From Enterococcus silesiacus (GTDB taxonomy: Bacteria > Bacillota > Bacilli > Lactobacillales > Enterococcaceae): DNA of 64,000 nt. Position 1 is the stretch's first letter, and the number at the start of each line of letters is the position of its first letter. Below the pieces are notes generated by a model, which saw only the letters and a list, made by a program, of their open reading frames with translations, did not search any database and was not told the origin of the DNA. The stretch is taken from contig CP013614.1 of assembly GCA_001465115.1 (NCBI GenBank), forward strand, positions 1,488,001-1,552,000, given 5' to 3'. The translations under genes were made by a program, and so were the position numbers. Shown one piece after another: positions 15,969-25,042 of this stretch.

Positions 15969-18900
15969 CTATTTTTTGATCTGACTCACTAATTTAACAT
16001 AATTATCTGATCGATCTTCTGCATCATCTTTCGTTTTTGTTAAAAGATGTTCGACAACTTCTTGGTTGTCCTTGATCGTATGAAGTGCAGAGAATCGCGT
16101 TTGTTTTTCAAGGAAATCACGCATCTTAGAAAAATCAGCTTTTTTGTAATCGATGACCATTGGATCTTTGCCTTTTTCAATAAGTTGTGGATTATAACGA
16201 TACAACTGCCAGTAACCAGATTCAACCGCTTCTTTCGCTAAGGAGAGTGTTTCGATCATTCCACCTTTGACTCCATGATTAATACAAGGCGTATAGCCAA
16301 TAATCAACGATGGCCCAGGATAACGTTCTGCTTCATCGATTGCTTTAATTGTTTGCATTGAATTGGCGCCTAAAGCAATTTGAGCGACATAGACATTGCC
16401 ATACGTCATCGCCATCATGCCTAAATCTTTTTTGGAAGTTTGTTTGCCACCTGCTGAGAATTTTGCGATAGCCGCAGCTGGTGTAGCTTTTGATGTTTGC
16501 CCACCAGTATTGGCGTAGACCTCATTATCCATAACAAAAATATTCACATCTGCCCCACTTGCCAGTACATGATCGATTCCGCTAAAGCCAATATCATAGG
16601 CCCAACCATCACCACCAACAATCCATTGACTGGTTTTTACAAGTAAATCACTTTGTTGGTAGATTTTTTCTAAACATGGCTCTGTTTGATATTCTATACT
16701 CAAAGCAGCAGCGAGTTTGGTTGCCCGTTGTTGAGTGCCATCTCCTTCTAAATAATGGTCTAGCCAATCTTGCATAAGTGCTTGAAGTTCATTAGATCCT
16801 AAATTATTATCCAGTGCTTCTTGCACTTGATCTGCTAAATATTGGCGTTTTGTCCTGTTTGCTACATACATTCCATAGCCATATTCAGCATTATCTTCAA
16901 ACAGCGAATTACTCCAAGCAGGCCCTTGTCCGCATTCATTTGTCGTATACGGTGTTACCGGAGACGAACCACCCCAAATAGATGAGCAACCAGTGGCATT
17001 GGCCATCATCATACGATCACCAAATAATTGGGTTAATAACTTGATATACGGTGTTTCTCCACAGCCTTCACAGGCGCCTGAAAACTCCATCAATGGTTGA
17101 TTGAATTGTGAGCCTTTAACAGATAATTTTCTGACTGGGTTTTCCTTTTGTTGTAAGGTCATCGCAAAAGCCCAGTTGATGGCTTGTTCTTTTTGTTCTT
17201 CGTAAGGTTTCATTAAAATGGCTTTTTCCTTCACTGGACAAGCCTGAACGCACAAACCACAACCAGTACAATCTTCTAAGGACACTTGAATACGATACAT
17301 CAAGCCGTCTGCACCACGCATTTCTCTAGCAACAAACCCTTCTGGCGCTTCTTGCATTTCAGCTTCATCTGCTAAAAATGGACGAATTGCCGCATGTGGA
17401 CACACAAAGGCACATTCATTACACATTGTACATTTATCCATTTGCCACTCTGGCACTTCTAAGGCAATCCCCCGCTTTTCATAAGCTGCGGTACCCATCG
17501 GCATTTCTCCAGTTTTCATGCCATTATCAATTAAATCTCCTACAGTTAATTCATTTCCTTCTTGACGATTGATCGGTTGTAGAATATTCGTAACATATTT
17601 AGGCAATGTTTCATCTTTTTTCTCAGGTTCAATAACGATTGTTGCCCATTCAGAGGGAACCTCGATTTTTTGAAGAGAATCAAATGTTCTATCGATCGCT
17701 TGATAGTTTTTCTCTACGATTTCCATTGATTTTTTTCCGTACGTTTTTTTGACTTCTGCTTTTAGTAACGGCATGTACTCATCACGTGTCATAATATCCG
17801 TTACTTCAAAGAATGCAGTGGACATTACGGTATTAATTCTTCGCCCTAAGCCGACTTCCCGTGCCAATTCTACAGCATTAATAATATAAAATTGAATCGC
17901 ATGTTCCGCAATATATTTTTTTAGTTTGGCCGGAAGCAAACGGTAGACTGTTTCTTTATCCCAAATAGTGTTTAATAAAAATGTTCCGCCATCTTTCAAG
18001 CCTTTTAGCAAATCATAATTATGAATGTAAGAAGCGTTATGGCAGGCTATAAAATCAGCTTGCTCCACTAAATAGGTTGACGTGATCGGTTCTTCACCAA
18101 AGCGTAAATGAGAAAGAGTTAACCCACCAGATTTTTTAGAATCGTAGCTAAAATAAGCCTGAGCGTATAAATCGGTATTGTCACCAATGATTTTGATAGC
18201 TTGTTTATTTGCACCAACGGTTCCATCTGAGCCAAATCCCCAGAATTTTGCTTGGAAGGTTGAATTAGGGGTTAAATCTAACAGCTCTCCTTGTGGTAGT
18301 GAACGGTACGTCACATCATCTACGATTCCGATTGTAAAGCGCTGTTTTAGTTCAGCAAACGGTAATAATAAATGATCATAGACTGCCTTAATCTGATTAG
18401 GTGTGACGTCTTTTGAGCCTAATCCGTAACGTCCACCGATGACAATCGGACGATTTTCATGTTGATATAACGCACTTTGGACATCCAAAAGCAATGGTTC
18501 CCCGTCTGCTCCTGCTTCTTTAGTACGATCTAAAACAGCAACTCTTTCCACTGTTTTTGGTAATTTTTCTAATAGATTTTCTGTTGGAAATGGCCGATAC
18601 AAATGGATATTGATCAACCCGACTTTTCGTCCTTGTTCATTTAAATAATCCACCGTTTGTTGAATAACTGGTGAAGCTGAACCCATCGAAATGATGACTT
18701 CTGTCGCATTATCTGCTCCATAATAATCTGTTAAATCATAATTGGTGCCACGTAATTGATTGATTTGGTTCATATATTTTTGAACAATGCTTGGCATTGC
18801 TTCGTAATTAGCATTGACTGTTTCTCTTTGTTGGAAATGAATATCCGGGTTTTGAGCTGTCCCTGAAACAGTTGGGTGGTTTGGATTCATTCCTCTATTT

Positions 18901-19508
18901 CTAAATCGATCTACTGCGTCTTGATCAAGCATGCCTTTTAAATCATCATAATCAAGCACTTCTATTTTTTGTAGTTCATGACTAGTTCTAAATCCATCAA
19001 AAAAGTTAATGAATGGTAAACTGCCTTCGATACTAGCTAAATGTGCGACTGCTGAAAGATCCATCACTTCTTGAACACTAGATTCTGCTAACATACAAAA
19101 ACCAGTTTGGCGTGTTGCCATAACATCTCCATGATCACCAAAAATACTCAATGCACCTGTCGTGATTGCTCTAGCTGCAACATGAAAGACCGCAGGTAAA
19201 AGCTCACCTGCAATTTTATACATATTTGGAATCATTAATAGCAAACCTTGTGATGCAGTGTAAGTTGTTGTTAACGCACCCGTTTTTAATGAGCCATGCA
19301 CGACTCCTGCAGCACCTGCTTCTGACTGCATTTCAATGACTTGAACTTTTTGTCCATAGATATTTTTTAGCCCAGTTTCTGCCCATTCATCTACCAATTC
19401 CGCCATTGTCGAACTTGGCGTGATTGGATAAATTGCCGCTACTTCTGTAAAAGCATAGGAAATATAGGCAGCTGCTGTATTTCCATCCATTGTCTTCGTT
19501 TTTTTCAT
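15969..19508 (-). CDS. nifJ: Pyruvate:ferredoxin/flavodoxin oxidoreductase
   Basis: It oxidises pyruvate with CoA to acetyl-CoA and CO2, passing electrons to flavodoxin or ferredoxin. The protein is 1179 aa, the size of the single-chain enzyme. The pyrimidine/CoA domains start at the N-terminus (IYPITPSS). Two [4Fe-4S] motifs, CTMCNECAFVCP and CTGCGLCVQACP, lie near residues 690-750. The proximal cluster and TPP domain follow (CEGCGETPY near 815, GGDGWAYDIGFSGIDH near 965, MDNEVYANTGGQ near 1000). A GTG three codons upstream is possible. The ATG at 19508 has AGGTGA at normal spacing. The gene is last in a unit with flavodoxin and NfnAB, which suggests flavodoxin is its acceptor. Confidence 0.96.
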   Translation of the reverse strand: MKKTKTMDGNTAAAYISYAFTEVAAIYPITPSSTMAELVDEWAETGLKNIYGQKVQVIEMQSEAGAAGVVHGSLKTGALTTTYTASQGLLLMIPNMYKIAGELLPAVFHVAARAITTGALSIFGDHGDVMATRQTGFCMLAESSVQEVMDLSAVAHLASIEGSLPFINFFDGFRTSHELQKIEVLDYDDLKGMLDQDAVDRFRNRGMNPNHPTVSGTAQNPDIHFQQRETVNANYEAMPSIVQKYMNQINQLRGTNYDLTDYYGADNATEVIISMGSASPVIQQTVDYLNEQGRKVGLINIHLYRPFPTENLLEKLPKTVERVAVLDRTKEAGADGEPLLLDVQSALYQHENRPIVIGGRYGLGSKDVTPNQIKAVYDHLLLPFAELKQRFTIGIVDDVTYRSLPQGELLDLTPNSTFQAKFWGFGSDGTVGANKQAIKIIGDNTDLYAQAYFSYDSKKSGGLTLSHLRFGEEPITSTYLVEQADFIACHNASYIHNYDLLKGLKDGGTFLLNTIWDKETVYRLLPAKLKKYIAEHAIQFYIINAVELAREVGLGRRINTVMSTAFFEVTDIMTRDEYMPLLKAEVKKTYGKKSMEIVEKNYQAIDRTFDSLQKIEVPSEWATIVIEPEKKDETLPKYVTNILQPINRQEGNELTVGDLIDNGMKTGEMPMGTAAYEKRGIALEVPEWQMDKCTMCNECAFVCPHAAIRPFLADEAEMQEAPEGFVAREMRGADGLMYRIQVSLEDCTGCGLCVQACPVKEKAILMKPYEEQKEQAINWAFAMTLQQKENPVRKLSVKGSQFNQPLMEFSGACEGCGETPYIKLLTQLFGDRMMMANATGCSSIWGGSSPVTPYTTNECGQGPAWSNSLFEDNAEYGYGMYVANRTKRQYLADQVQEALDNNLGSNELQALMQDWLDHYLEGDGTQQRATKLAAALSIEYQTEPCLEKIYQQSDLLVKTSQWIVGGDGWAYDIGFSGIDHVLASGADVNIFVMDNEVYANTGGQTSKATPAAAIAKFSAGGKQTSKKDLGMMAMTYGNVYVAQIALGANSMQTIKAIDEAERYPGPSLIIGYTPCINHGVKGGMIETLSLAKEAVESGYWQLYRYNPQLIEKGKDPMVIDYKKADFSKMRDFLEKQTRFSALHTIKDNQEVVEHLLTKTKDDAEDRSDNYVKLVSQIKK

Positions 19509-19530
19509 TTTTCTCACCTTTTATCTTTCC

Positions 19531-20958
19531 TCAGACTTTTGTTGTTACGGGCGTTTGCTTTTTTTCTTGTACATATTTATCGATTTGTACTGCTGCAACT
19601 TTTCCAGCACCCATGGCCAAAATAACTGTTGCTGCACCTGTCACGATATCTCCGCCGGCAAAGACGCCGGGAATTGATGTTTCTCCCGTTTTCGGATCCG
19701 CCTCAATGTACCCCCATTTAGTCAACTTAAGTTCTGGGAAAGTGGATAACAACACTTTATTGGACCCTTGACCGATTGCTTCGATCACTGTGTCAGCTTC
19801 GATAGTAAATTCACTGTTTTTGATTGGAACAGGACGACGTCTTCCCGATTGATCAGGCTCGCCTAACTCCATTTTGATGCATTTCACGCCATTTAAATTA
19901 CCATGTCCATCATTCATATATTCGATTGGATTTGTCAGCCAATGATAGTTGATTTCTTCTTCAACCGAATGATGGTATTCTTCAATACGCGCGGGTAATT
20001 CTTCTAGCGATCTGCGATAGACAATACTGACATGTTCCGCACCTAAACGCTTAGCCGAACGTGCAGCATCCATTGCCACATTTCCACCACCGATGACAAC
20101 GACATTTTTCGATCGTTTGATCGGTGTATCATATTTAGGAAACTCATAGCTGTGCATCAAATTAATCCGTGTTAAATATTCGCTAGAAGAATAGACCCCA
20201 TTCAATGCCGTTCCAGGAATGCCCATAAAATTAGGTGCCCCTGCTCCGACAGAAATATAGCACGCATCAAATTCATTCATAATCTCATCCATGGTAATCG
20301 TCTTGCCAATCACAACATTGGTTTCGATCGTCACCCCTAATGCTTCAATACTTTGGATTTCTTTTTTTACGATGCGCTTTGGTAACCTAAATTCTGGAAT
20401 ACCATACGTCAAAACACCGCCAGCATCATGTAACGCTTCGTAAACTATCACTTCATAGTTCAGTTTGGCTAAATCCCCAGCGACCGTTAATCCAGATGGA
20501 CCAGAACCGATTACGGCTATTTTCCCAATTTTTGGTTGTGTACTTTGGGAAAGGGTAGAAAAATCCTGATTTTCTAATGCCCAGTCAGCAACTAATCGCT
20601 CTAGTTTTCCAATTGCAACAGGTTCAAAATTTTTAGCCTTTCCAAGTTTACAAACCTGCTCACATTGCTTTTCTTGCGGACAAACTCTGCCGCAAATCGC
20701 CGGTAAATTGGTATATCTACCTAGAATATCGGCTGCTTCTTGCATATCACCTGCTTTGATTGCCAAGATAAATCCTGGAATATCGATCATCACAGGACAA
20801 CTAGCAATACAAGGAGCATCTTTACATTGGAGGCAGCGAATTGCCTCTGCTTGCCCTTCTTCGATCGTATAACCTAAACATACTTCATCAAAATTTGATT
20901 TCCGAACAGCTGGCTTTTGCTCAGCAATCGGTGTTTTCGTTCTGCTTCTTCTAGCCAT
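19531..20958 (-). CDS. nfnB: NfnB/GltD-like NADPH oxidoreductase large subunit
   Basis: A 475-aa flavoprotein. The N-terminal cysteine region binds two [4Fe-4S] clusters (CLQCKDAPCIASCP near residue 41, then CGRVCPQEKQCEQVC near residue 88). Two Rossmann domains follow, for FAD (AVIGSGPSGLTVAGDL) and NADPH (VVVIGGGNVAMDAARSA), ending in GVFAGGDIVTGAATVILAMGAG. It is often annotated as glutamate synthase small chain. Its direct overlap (8 bases) with the NfnA-like gene, and the absence of a glutamate synthase large chain, point to the NfnAB transhydrogenase. That enzyme couples reduced ferredoxin or flavodoxin and NADH to NADP+ reduction. Bifurcation is inferred from family, not from a unique residue. 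Confidence 0.88.
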   Translation of the reverse strand: MARRSRTKTPIAEQKPAVRKSNFDEVCLGYTIEEGQAEAIRCLQCKDAPCIASCPVMIDIPGFILAIKAGDMQEAADILGRYTNLPAICGRVCPQEKQCEQVCKLGKAKNFEPVAIGKLERLVADWALENQDFSTLSQSTQPKIGKIAVIGSGPSGLTVAGDLAKLNYEVIVYEALHDAGGVLTYGIPEFRLPKRIVKKEIQSIEALGVTIETNVVIGKTITMDEIMNEFDACYISVGAGAPNFMGIPGTALNGVYSSSEYLTRINLMHSYEFPKYDTPIKRSKNVVVIGGGNVAMDAARSAKRLGAEHVSIVYRRSLEELPARIEEYHHSVEEEINYHWLTNPIEYMNDGHGNLNGVKCIKMELGEPDQSGRRRPVPIKNSEFTIEADTVIEAIGQGSNKVLLSTFPELKLTKWGYIEADPKTGETSIPGVFAGGDIVTGAATVILAMGAGKVAAVQIDKYVQEKKQTPVTTKV

Positions 20959-21790
20959 GAGGAGTCACCTGCACTTTTTGATCAGCAGTCAAGCATTGTT
21001 TTTCTTCGTCCGTATATTGTTTCATCCGGCTGATAAACTCGTCCCAATTAACATCTGTTCCTTTAAACTCGGGACCATCCACACAAGCAAATTTGATGTT
21101 ACCATCAATAGTGACCCGACAGCCACCACACATACCAGTGCCGTCAATCATAATCGGATTTAACGAAACATAAATCGGAACCTCATGTTTTGATGCCGTT
21201 AGTGTGCAAAATTTCATCATCATACTTGGACCGATTGCCCAGCTACAATTGATTATTTCTCTGGCAATCACTTGCTCCATCGCTTCTGTCACAAGTCCTT
21301 TAACACCTAGTGTGCCATCATCAGTTGTAATAATTAGTTCATCAGAATAATAACGACATTCCTCTTGTAGAATCACTAACTCAGCCGTCTTTGCGCCAAG
21401 AATCGTAATTACCCGATTGCCCGCTTGTTTTAAGCCTTTGACGATTGGATAAATCGCAGCGATACCGACTCCTCCACCAACGATCAATACTGTACCGTAA
21501 TTTTTTATCTCGGTTGGCATGCCTAAGGGTCCTGTCAAATCTAAAATCGAATCACCGGTATTAAGCTTAGAAAGTTCAGCTGTTGTTTTTCCAATAACTT
21601 GAAAAATCAAACGAATCGTTCCATTGGAGGGATCAGTTTCTGCAATGGTTAATGGAATTCGTTCACCATTGTCATTTATCCGCAAAATGACAAATTGCCC
21701 TGGTTGTGCTTTTGCTGCGATCCGTGGGGCTTCGATCCAAAAATCATATTCGTTTTCAGAAAGCTGTTCACTTTTGGTTATCTTATACAT
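20951..21790 (-). CDS. nfnA: NfnA-like FAD/[2Fe-2S] subunit (sulfide dehydrogenase/PyrK family)
   Basis: A 279-aa protein of the ferredoxin-NADP reductase fold. It has an FAD-binding barrel (residues 1-100, PGQFVILRINDNGERIPLTIA), an NAD-binding domain with VLIVGGGVGIAAIYPIVK near residue 103, and a C-terminal [2Fe-2S] site DGTGMCGGCRVTIDG plus a later Cys in KFACVDGPEF. This Asp/Cys set is the NfnA pattern. The ATG at 21790 has only a weak ribosome site. A strong AAGGAAGG further upstream instead serves two tiny reading frames, one overlapping this start (see 21783-21818). It pairs with the overlapping NfnB-like gene. Confidence 0.88.
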   Translation of the reverse strand: MYKITKSEQLSENEYDFWIEAPRIAAKAQPGQFVILRINDNGERIPLTIAETDPSNGTIRLIFQVIGKTTAELSKLNTGDSILDLTGPLGMPTEIKNYGTVLIVGGGVGIAAIYPIVKGLKQAGNRVITILGAKTAELVILQEECRYYSDELIITTDDGTLGVKGLVTEAMEQVIAREIINCSWAIGPSMMMKFCTLTASKHEVPIYVSLNPIMIDGTGMCGGCRVTIDGNIKFACVDGPEFKGTDVNWDEFISRMKQYTDEEKQCLTADQKVQVTPHG

Positions 21791-21818
21791 ATGGATTACC
21801 GTTAATGAATGAATTCAT
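21783..21818 (-). other. Micro-ORF (11 codons) overlapping the nfnA start
   Basis: On the minus strand a strong AAGGAAGG is followed by a 3-codon frame (MNK) and then by ATG at 21818, opening an 11-codon frame (MNSFINGNPYV). The stop codon of that frame lies inside the nfnA start region. The layout suggests translational coupling or a leader peptide. Translation itself is not shown. Confidence 0.35.
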
Positions 21819-21854
21819 TTATTCATTCCTTCCTTCACATGAATTAAGTTTATT

Positions 21855-22298
21855 TTACAGATCTGCTGTTAATTCTTTGACAAATTTTTTCAGTGCTTCG
21901 ATATCTTCATCTTCGGCATTGTTTTCAATTTCAACCGTTTCAGCAACTTTTTTTGCACCAGTTTTTTCTAAAGCAGCAACAAAATCATGCGCTGATTTGC
22001 AGAATAAATCGCCATATTCTCGATCGCCGGAACCGACCACGCCAAAAATTTTACCAGCTAATTCTTTTTCTTCTAATTCATCATAAAAATCTTCAAACTC
22101 AAACGGTAGCTCCCCGTCACCATAGGTATAAGTAGCAATAATACATGCGTCCGCGTCATCAAAAAAGTCAACATCCACTTCCAAACATTCTTCTCTTTCA
22201 ACATCAAAGCCTGCTTCTTGAACAGAGCTTTCTAAAATTTCTGAAATCTCCTCAGTGTTCCCTGTCATACTTGCATAAACGATTTTAACTAGTGCCAT
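21855..22298 (-). CDS. Flavodoxin
   Basis: A 147-aa acidic electron carrier of the short-chain type. The FMN phosphate loop is YASMTGNTEEIS (residues 9-20). The two flavin-flanking loops are TYTYGDGELPFEFEDFY (near 56) and GSGDREYGDLFC (near 90). It is the first gene of the fld-nfnA-nfnB-nifJ unit, so it is the natural electron shuttle between PFOR and the Nfn enzyme, and perhaps also for the Se/Mo hydroxylase, which lacks a FAD subunit (inference). The leader is long (about 200 bases) and carries two possible promoters and a hairpin. Confidence 0.95.
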   Translation of the reverse strand: MALVKIVYASMTGNTEEISEILESSVQEAGFDVEREECLEVDVDFFDDADACIIATYTYGDGELPFEFEDFYDELEEKELAGKIFGVVGSGDREYGDLFCKSAHDFVAALEKTGAKKVAETVEIENNAEDEDIEALKKFVKELTADL

Positions 22299-22336
22299 AT
22301 TTACTCATCCTCTCATCTGTTTTATAAAATATTTCA

Positions 22337-22382
22337 AAGTATAAAAAGATAGACTGTAACGTCTTTCATCTACTTTATACTT
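22337..22382 (-). other. Stem-loop in the flavodoxin leader
   Basis: Arms AAGTATAAA / TTTATACTT continue inward through AGAT/ATCT and AGAC/GTCT with a small bulge. No T-run follows, so it is not a classical terminator. It could affect mRNA stability or translation. Confidence 0.45.
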
Positions 22383-22462
22383 AATATCCATAATGTTATG
22401 TAACGATAATAATTACCAAGATACGACTTCAAATTACCTTTTTCACATATTACCAACCATTA

Positions 22463-22476
22463 TAAAAACGCTTTCT
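22463..22476 (-). promoter_or_regulatory. cre-like site upstream of flavodoxin
   Basis: On the minus strand AGAAAGCGTTTTTA matches the palindromic CcpA consensus TGAAAGCGTTTTCA at 12 of 14 positions and overlaps a possible -10 TATAAT. This suggests carbon catabolite control. Confidence 0.4.
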
Positions 22477-22512
22477 TTTTTTAGAACAGAAAACAATCAA
22501 AACTTCACTTAC

Positions 22513-22556
22513 ACTATAACATAATTGCCTTACCTAAAACAATAATTTTTAGGTAA
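22513..22556 (-). promoter_or_regulatory. Promoter and palindromic operator of the flavodoxin-Nfn-PFOR unit
   Basis: The perfect 10-base arms TTACCTAAAA (22530-22539) and TTTTAGGTAA (22547-22556) have a 7-base spacer. On the minus strand the inner TTTTAG is followed after exactly 15 bases by -10 TATAGT (22513-22518) with an extended TGT. The operator core reads CTAAAAATTATTGTTTTAG, matching the elements in front of xdh and ssnA, and covers the -35 position. Confidence 0.65.
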
Positions 22557-22625
22557 AAAAAATATTTTTTAGCAATAAATTCTTATTTGAGAATAATTTT
22601 ATCTAACAAACAGATATTTTCGAAT

Positions 22626-23456
22626 TTAGAACAGATTTTTTTCACGACCTAGCCAAAGAACAGCCTCTAAAACAGAGCCTCCTAAAGCCCGAGCTTTATC
22701 TGAAATCGTAAAACAATCAACTTGCTCCTTAGGCCGTGGATCAACGTCTGCGCACTTCAAGCCCTTTTGACAGTCAACCTTATCAGACAGTAGTCCTCTC
22801 AAAACCCCTTCTAATGGAGACCGGACTGCTGTTTGTCCAACGTAAAAAAGCGTCTCCCCTTTATAGACAGCATCCCCGATTTTTTTTACGTGCCTCACTT
22901 TGCCAGTTGTGGGAGAATGGATCACTCGTTCTGAACTTTTCCCGCCGATCTCTCCTGGTATTCCAGTATTAGGCAGTGCACTTCCTTCAAAATATAAGCG
23001 CCCCAAATGATGCCCTCTCATCGTTTCGATTACAACATTTACATCATCTGGAGCTGAAAAACCTGGTCCTAAAGCAATCGTAATAGGAGCCATTTCTTTT
23101 TTTGTGCCTATATTTCTTTTTGCTAAAATGGCATCGACAAGAACGATCGGCTTTAACTCTCTTAAAGAGCTGGCTTTAGCGTCAATCAACAGTGGAACTT
23201 GATTATTACGCCAACACTCACTGCACTCTGATGCAGAGGAAGCTAAAATGGCTTTTATATCTTCAACCTGCTGCGTTTTTTGGAAAACAGCTGTGCATAG
23301 CGCTACTGTACGTCGGATTGCCAGTGGTTTAGCCGTCTCCAGAATAACAACTTTAAATCCTGCATGAACTAATTTTTGAATAACTCCTGTAGCTAAATCA
23401 CCACCTCCGCGTACTGCAATGATTGTGTCGGAAATTGGTTGTTTTACTTTTCCCAT
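22626..23456 (-). CDS. yqeB: Selenium-dependent molybdenum hydroxylase maturation protein YqeB
   Basis: A 276-aa protein with an N-terminal nucleotide-binding stretch (IAVRGGGDLATGVIQKLVHAGFKVVILE) and a C-terminal biotinyl-like turn region (GKVRHVKKIGDAVYKGETLFYVG). The length and sequence fit the YqeB family. Members occur only in genomes with selenium-dependent molybdenum hydroxylases and are thought to help build the labile Se/Mo centre. The exact reaction is unknown. It overlaps yqeC by 13 bases and is the last gene of the xdh-mocA-csd-selD-yedF-DUF3343-yqeC-yqeB run. Confidence 0.9.
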   Translation of the reverse strand: MGKVKQPISDTIIAVRGGGDLATGVIQKLVHAGFKVVILETAKPLAIRRTVALCTAVFQKTQQVEDIKAILASSASECSECWRNNQVPLLIDAKASSLRELKPIVLVDAILAKRNIGTKKEMAPITIALGPGFSAPDDVNVVIETMRGHHLGRLYFEGSALPNTGIPGEIGGKSSERVIHSPTTGKVRHVKKIGDAVYKGETLFYVGQTAVRSPLEGVLRGLLSDKVDCQKGLKCADVDPRPKEQVDCFTISDKARALGGSVLEAVLWLGREKNLF

Positions 23457-24175
23457 AAGATTATTCCTTCCTCAGATTGAATGTTACAGGCAATGACTTT
23501 ACTTAGACGCTTTAATAGCATCATTGGAAGTAACGACAGGATTTTTTTTGCTTGTATCAATTGATCTGGCGTTTCAACTTGGTTGATACATAACACTCTT
23601 TGACCATGACTTTTAGACCATAATCCTGTAGGACTAGCAATAATTTCAGCTAAGGTTGCTTCTGTGATAAGCTCCCCTTCGTTTGCACCAGTTGCCCGTA
23701 AGAAAAGCTCAAGACGATGAATTGTCCTTCGATCAATCGGTCGCCCCAAAACAGATATCGGTACCAATCCAATTGTAACTGTTGTTTCTGGTACAATCAC
23801 CGGTTCAAATGTTTCCCAGCCTTTTAAAGGTAATTGTTTAGATCCGTCTGCTTCTAAAAATACTTTATCGAAACGCTGACAAGCTGCTTGAAAGTCAGTA
23901 AGTGGTAGCGAACTCAACTTATAACCTTCCGCCGTGACTTTTCCTGCTAAGGTGATCCCCACGCCATCTTTACCCAAATCAGAAAAGTAATCACTATAAA
24001 AAAAATCATAGAGACACTCATTAGAACGACCTATTTTCGTTGTTGTACTGACTAAAACTTTCTTATTACGATAACAGTTAGCTAGATACCACATCAAGCT
24101 TGTTTTTCCACCACTGCCGATCAGTGAAATGACCTGTCGTCCTTGTAAGTCAAAACAATTGCTCAAGGTTTCCAT
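23444..24175 (-). CDS. yqeC: Selenium cofactor maturation protein YqeC
   Basis: A 243-aa protein with a P-loop (LIGSGGKTSL, residues 19-28) and the YqeC-family motifs VSTTTKIG and FLEADGSKQLPLKG. YqeC is a marker of selenium-dependent molybdenum hydroxylase loci and is probably an NTP-dependent step of Se/Mo cofactor assembly. The step is not established. Its start overlaps the DUF3343 gene by 13 bases and its end overlaps yqeB by 13 bases, so the three are translationally coupled. Confidence 0.9.
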   Translation of the reverse strand: METLSNCFDLQGRQVISLIGSGGKTSLMWYLANCYRNKKVLVSTTTKIGRSNECLYDFFYSDYFSDLGKDGVGITLAGKVTAEGYKLSSLPLTDFQAACQRFDKVFLEADGSKQLPLKGWETFEPVIVPETTVTIGLVPISVLGRPIDRRTIHRLELFLRATGANEGELITEATLAEIIASPTGLWSKSHGQRVLCINQVETPDQLIQAKKILSLLPMMLLKRLSKVIACNIQSEEGIILWEK

Positions 24176-24420
24176 CGCGTATACGTCCTTTCATGGTTGA
24201 CTCTGTCGATTTCAAAAATGCCTTCAACCGGTAGATTCGCCTCGCTTAAGTGTTTTCGTCCATCAATAAAGTCTGGTGCAGCTATTCTTAAACAAATTCC
24301 ACAAAAGTCGCCCAAACTAGTTGGCAACGGCATCACTGACACTGGAATCTTATTTTTGATCAAAATTTTTTCACTATGGATCGCGTAATGCGTATTTTGA
24401 AACGTCAAAAGATATTCCAT
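24163..24420 (-). CDS. DUF3343 protein (putative Se/S carrier)
   Basis: An 85-aa protein with the DUF3343 pattern: N-terminal LLTFQNTHYAIHSEKIL, a central VSVMPLPTSLGDFCGICLRI with two cysteines, and a short tail. The CGIC pair could hold sulfur or selenium. Neighbours (selD, yedF, the desulfurase-like gene, yqeC) support a carrier that passes reduced selenium to the hydroxylase cofactor. That role is inference. It starts 15 bases after yedF and overlaps yqeC. Confidence 0.8.
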   Translation of the reverse strand: MEYLLTFQNTHYAIHSEKILIKNKIPVSVMPLPTSLGDFCGICLRIAAPDFIDGRKHLSEANLPVEGIFEIDRVNHERTYTRWKP

Positions 24421-24435
24421 TTGATCACCTCATTT

Positions 24436-25026
24436 TTAAACATTGATCACCTTTTTAGCTTGCGCCATTACTTCTGTGATGCCGTACATATTAGTGATTT
24501 CGCCAATAGCCAGCGTTTCTTTGATTTGGTAAAAGTCCAAACAAGCACCACAAGTGCTGATCTGGGTTCCTTTTTCTGTCAAGACTTGTAAATCTTTTAA
24601 AACGGTAGATGCTTGACTCGTCAAAAATGCCCCACCGTTAAAAAACAAGAGGTGTTCAGGCGGTGTATCCAGTTCGGTTAAAGAATAAATATAGCTTTTC
24701 AGCAGTATTTCCCCTAATTCAGGATCACCGTTTCCCATCGTTTTTTGTCCAAAAGCAATAACTAATTCATTGTTCTTAAGGTTTGTTTTCGTTTGCTCTA
24801 GATCCTTAGGCACATCAATGGTTACTGTAAATCGATCATTTTCTAACAGATTCGTGATTGTATCCAAACCTAAGCCAACAGCCATTTTTTGAATATTTTT
24901 CACGGATACTTCATTGTCGACAACTATTTCTACAGTTCCCCCGGTCTTCTTTATTTCTCGAATCGCCTTTTTTGCTTCGATTACAGGAATTGGACAAGGT
25001 TTCCCTAGTGCATTGATCTTTTTCAT
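24436..25026 (-). CDS. yedF: Selenium metabolism protein YedF (TusA-like plus DsrE-like domains)
   Basis: A 196-aa two-domain protein. Residues 1-72 are a TusA/SirA-like domain with the signature GKPCPIPVIEAKKAI (Cys10), a persulfide/perselenide carrier site. Residues about 95-196 are DsrE-like with two cysteines in STCGACLDFY near residue 168. The reading frame is open 29 codons further upstream, inside selD. The ATG at 25026 with AAGGAG 5 bases before it gives the family start. YedF is found with SelD in selenium-using genomes and probably relays selenium to SelD or the Mo hydroxylase (inference). Confidence 0.92.
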   Translation of the reverse strand: MKKINALGKPCPIPVIEAKKAIREIKKTGGTVEIVVDNEVSVKNIQKMAVGLGLDTITNLLENDRFTVTIDVPKDLEQTKTNLKNNELVIAFGQKTMGNGDPELGEILLKSYIYSLTELDTPPEHLLFFNGGAFLTSQASTVLKDLQVLTEKGTQISTCGACLDFYQIKETLAIGEITNMYGITEVMAQAKKVINV

Positions 25027-25042
25027 CACAGCTCCTTCTTTC

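Larger units (their letters stand above)
22299..22625. other. Long leader and promoter region of the flavodoxin unit (327 bp)
   Basis: No gene seen. On the minus strand, in order of transcription, it holds the palindromic operator (22530-22556), an extended -10 (22513-22521), a second possible -10 TATAAT overlapping a cre-like site (22463-22476), and a hairpin of about 17 pairs (22337-22382) near the flavodoxin ribosome site. A further partial copy of the operator (a TAAAAAAAATATTTTTTAG-like stretch) lies around 22554-22572. Confidence 0.6.

Noticed and set aside
19531..20958. Annotation as glutamate synthase small subunit
   Set aside because: No large subunit is nearby. Overlap with a PyrK/NfnA-type gene next to flavodoxin and PFOR fits NfnAB better.
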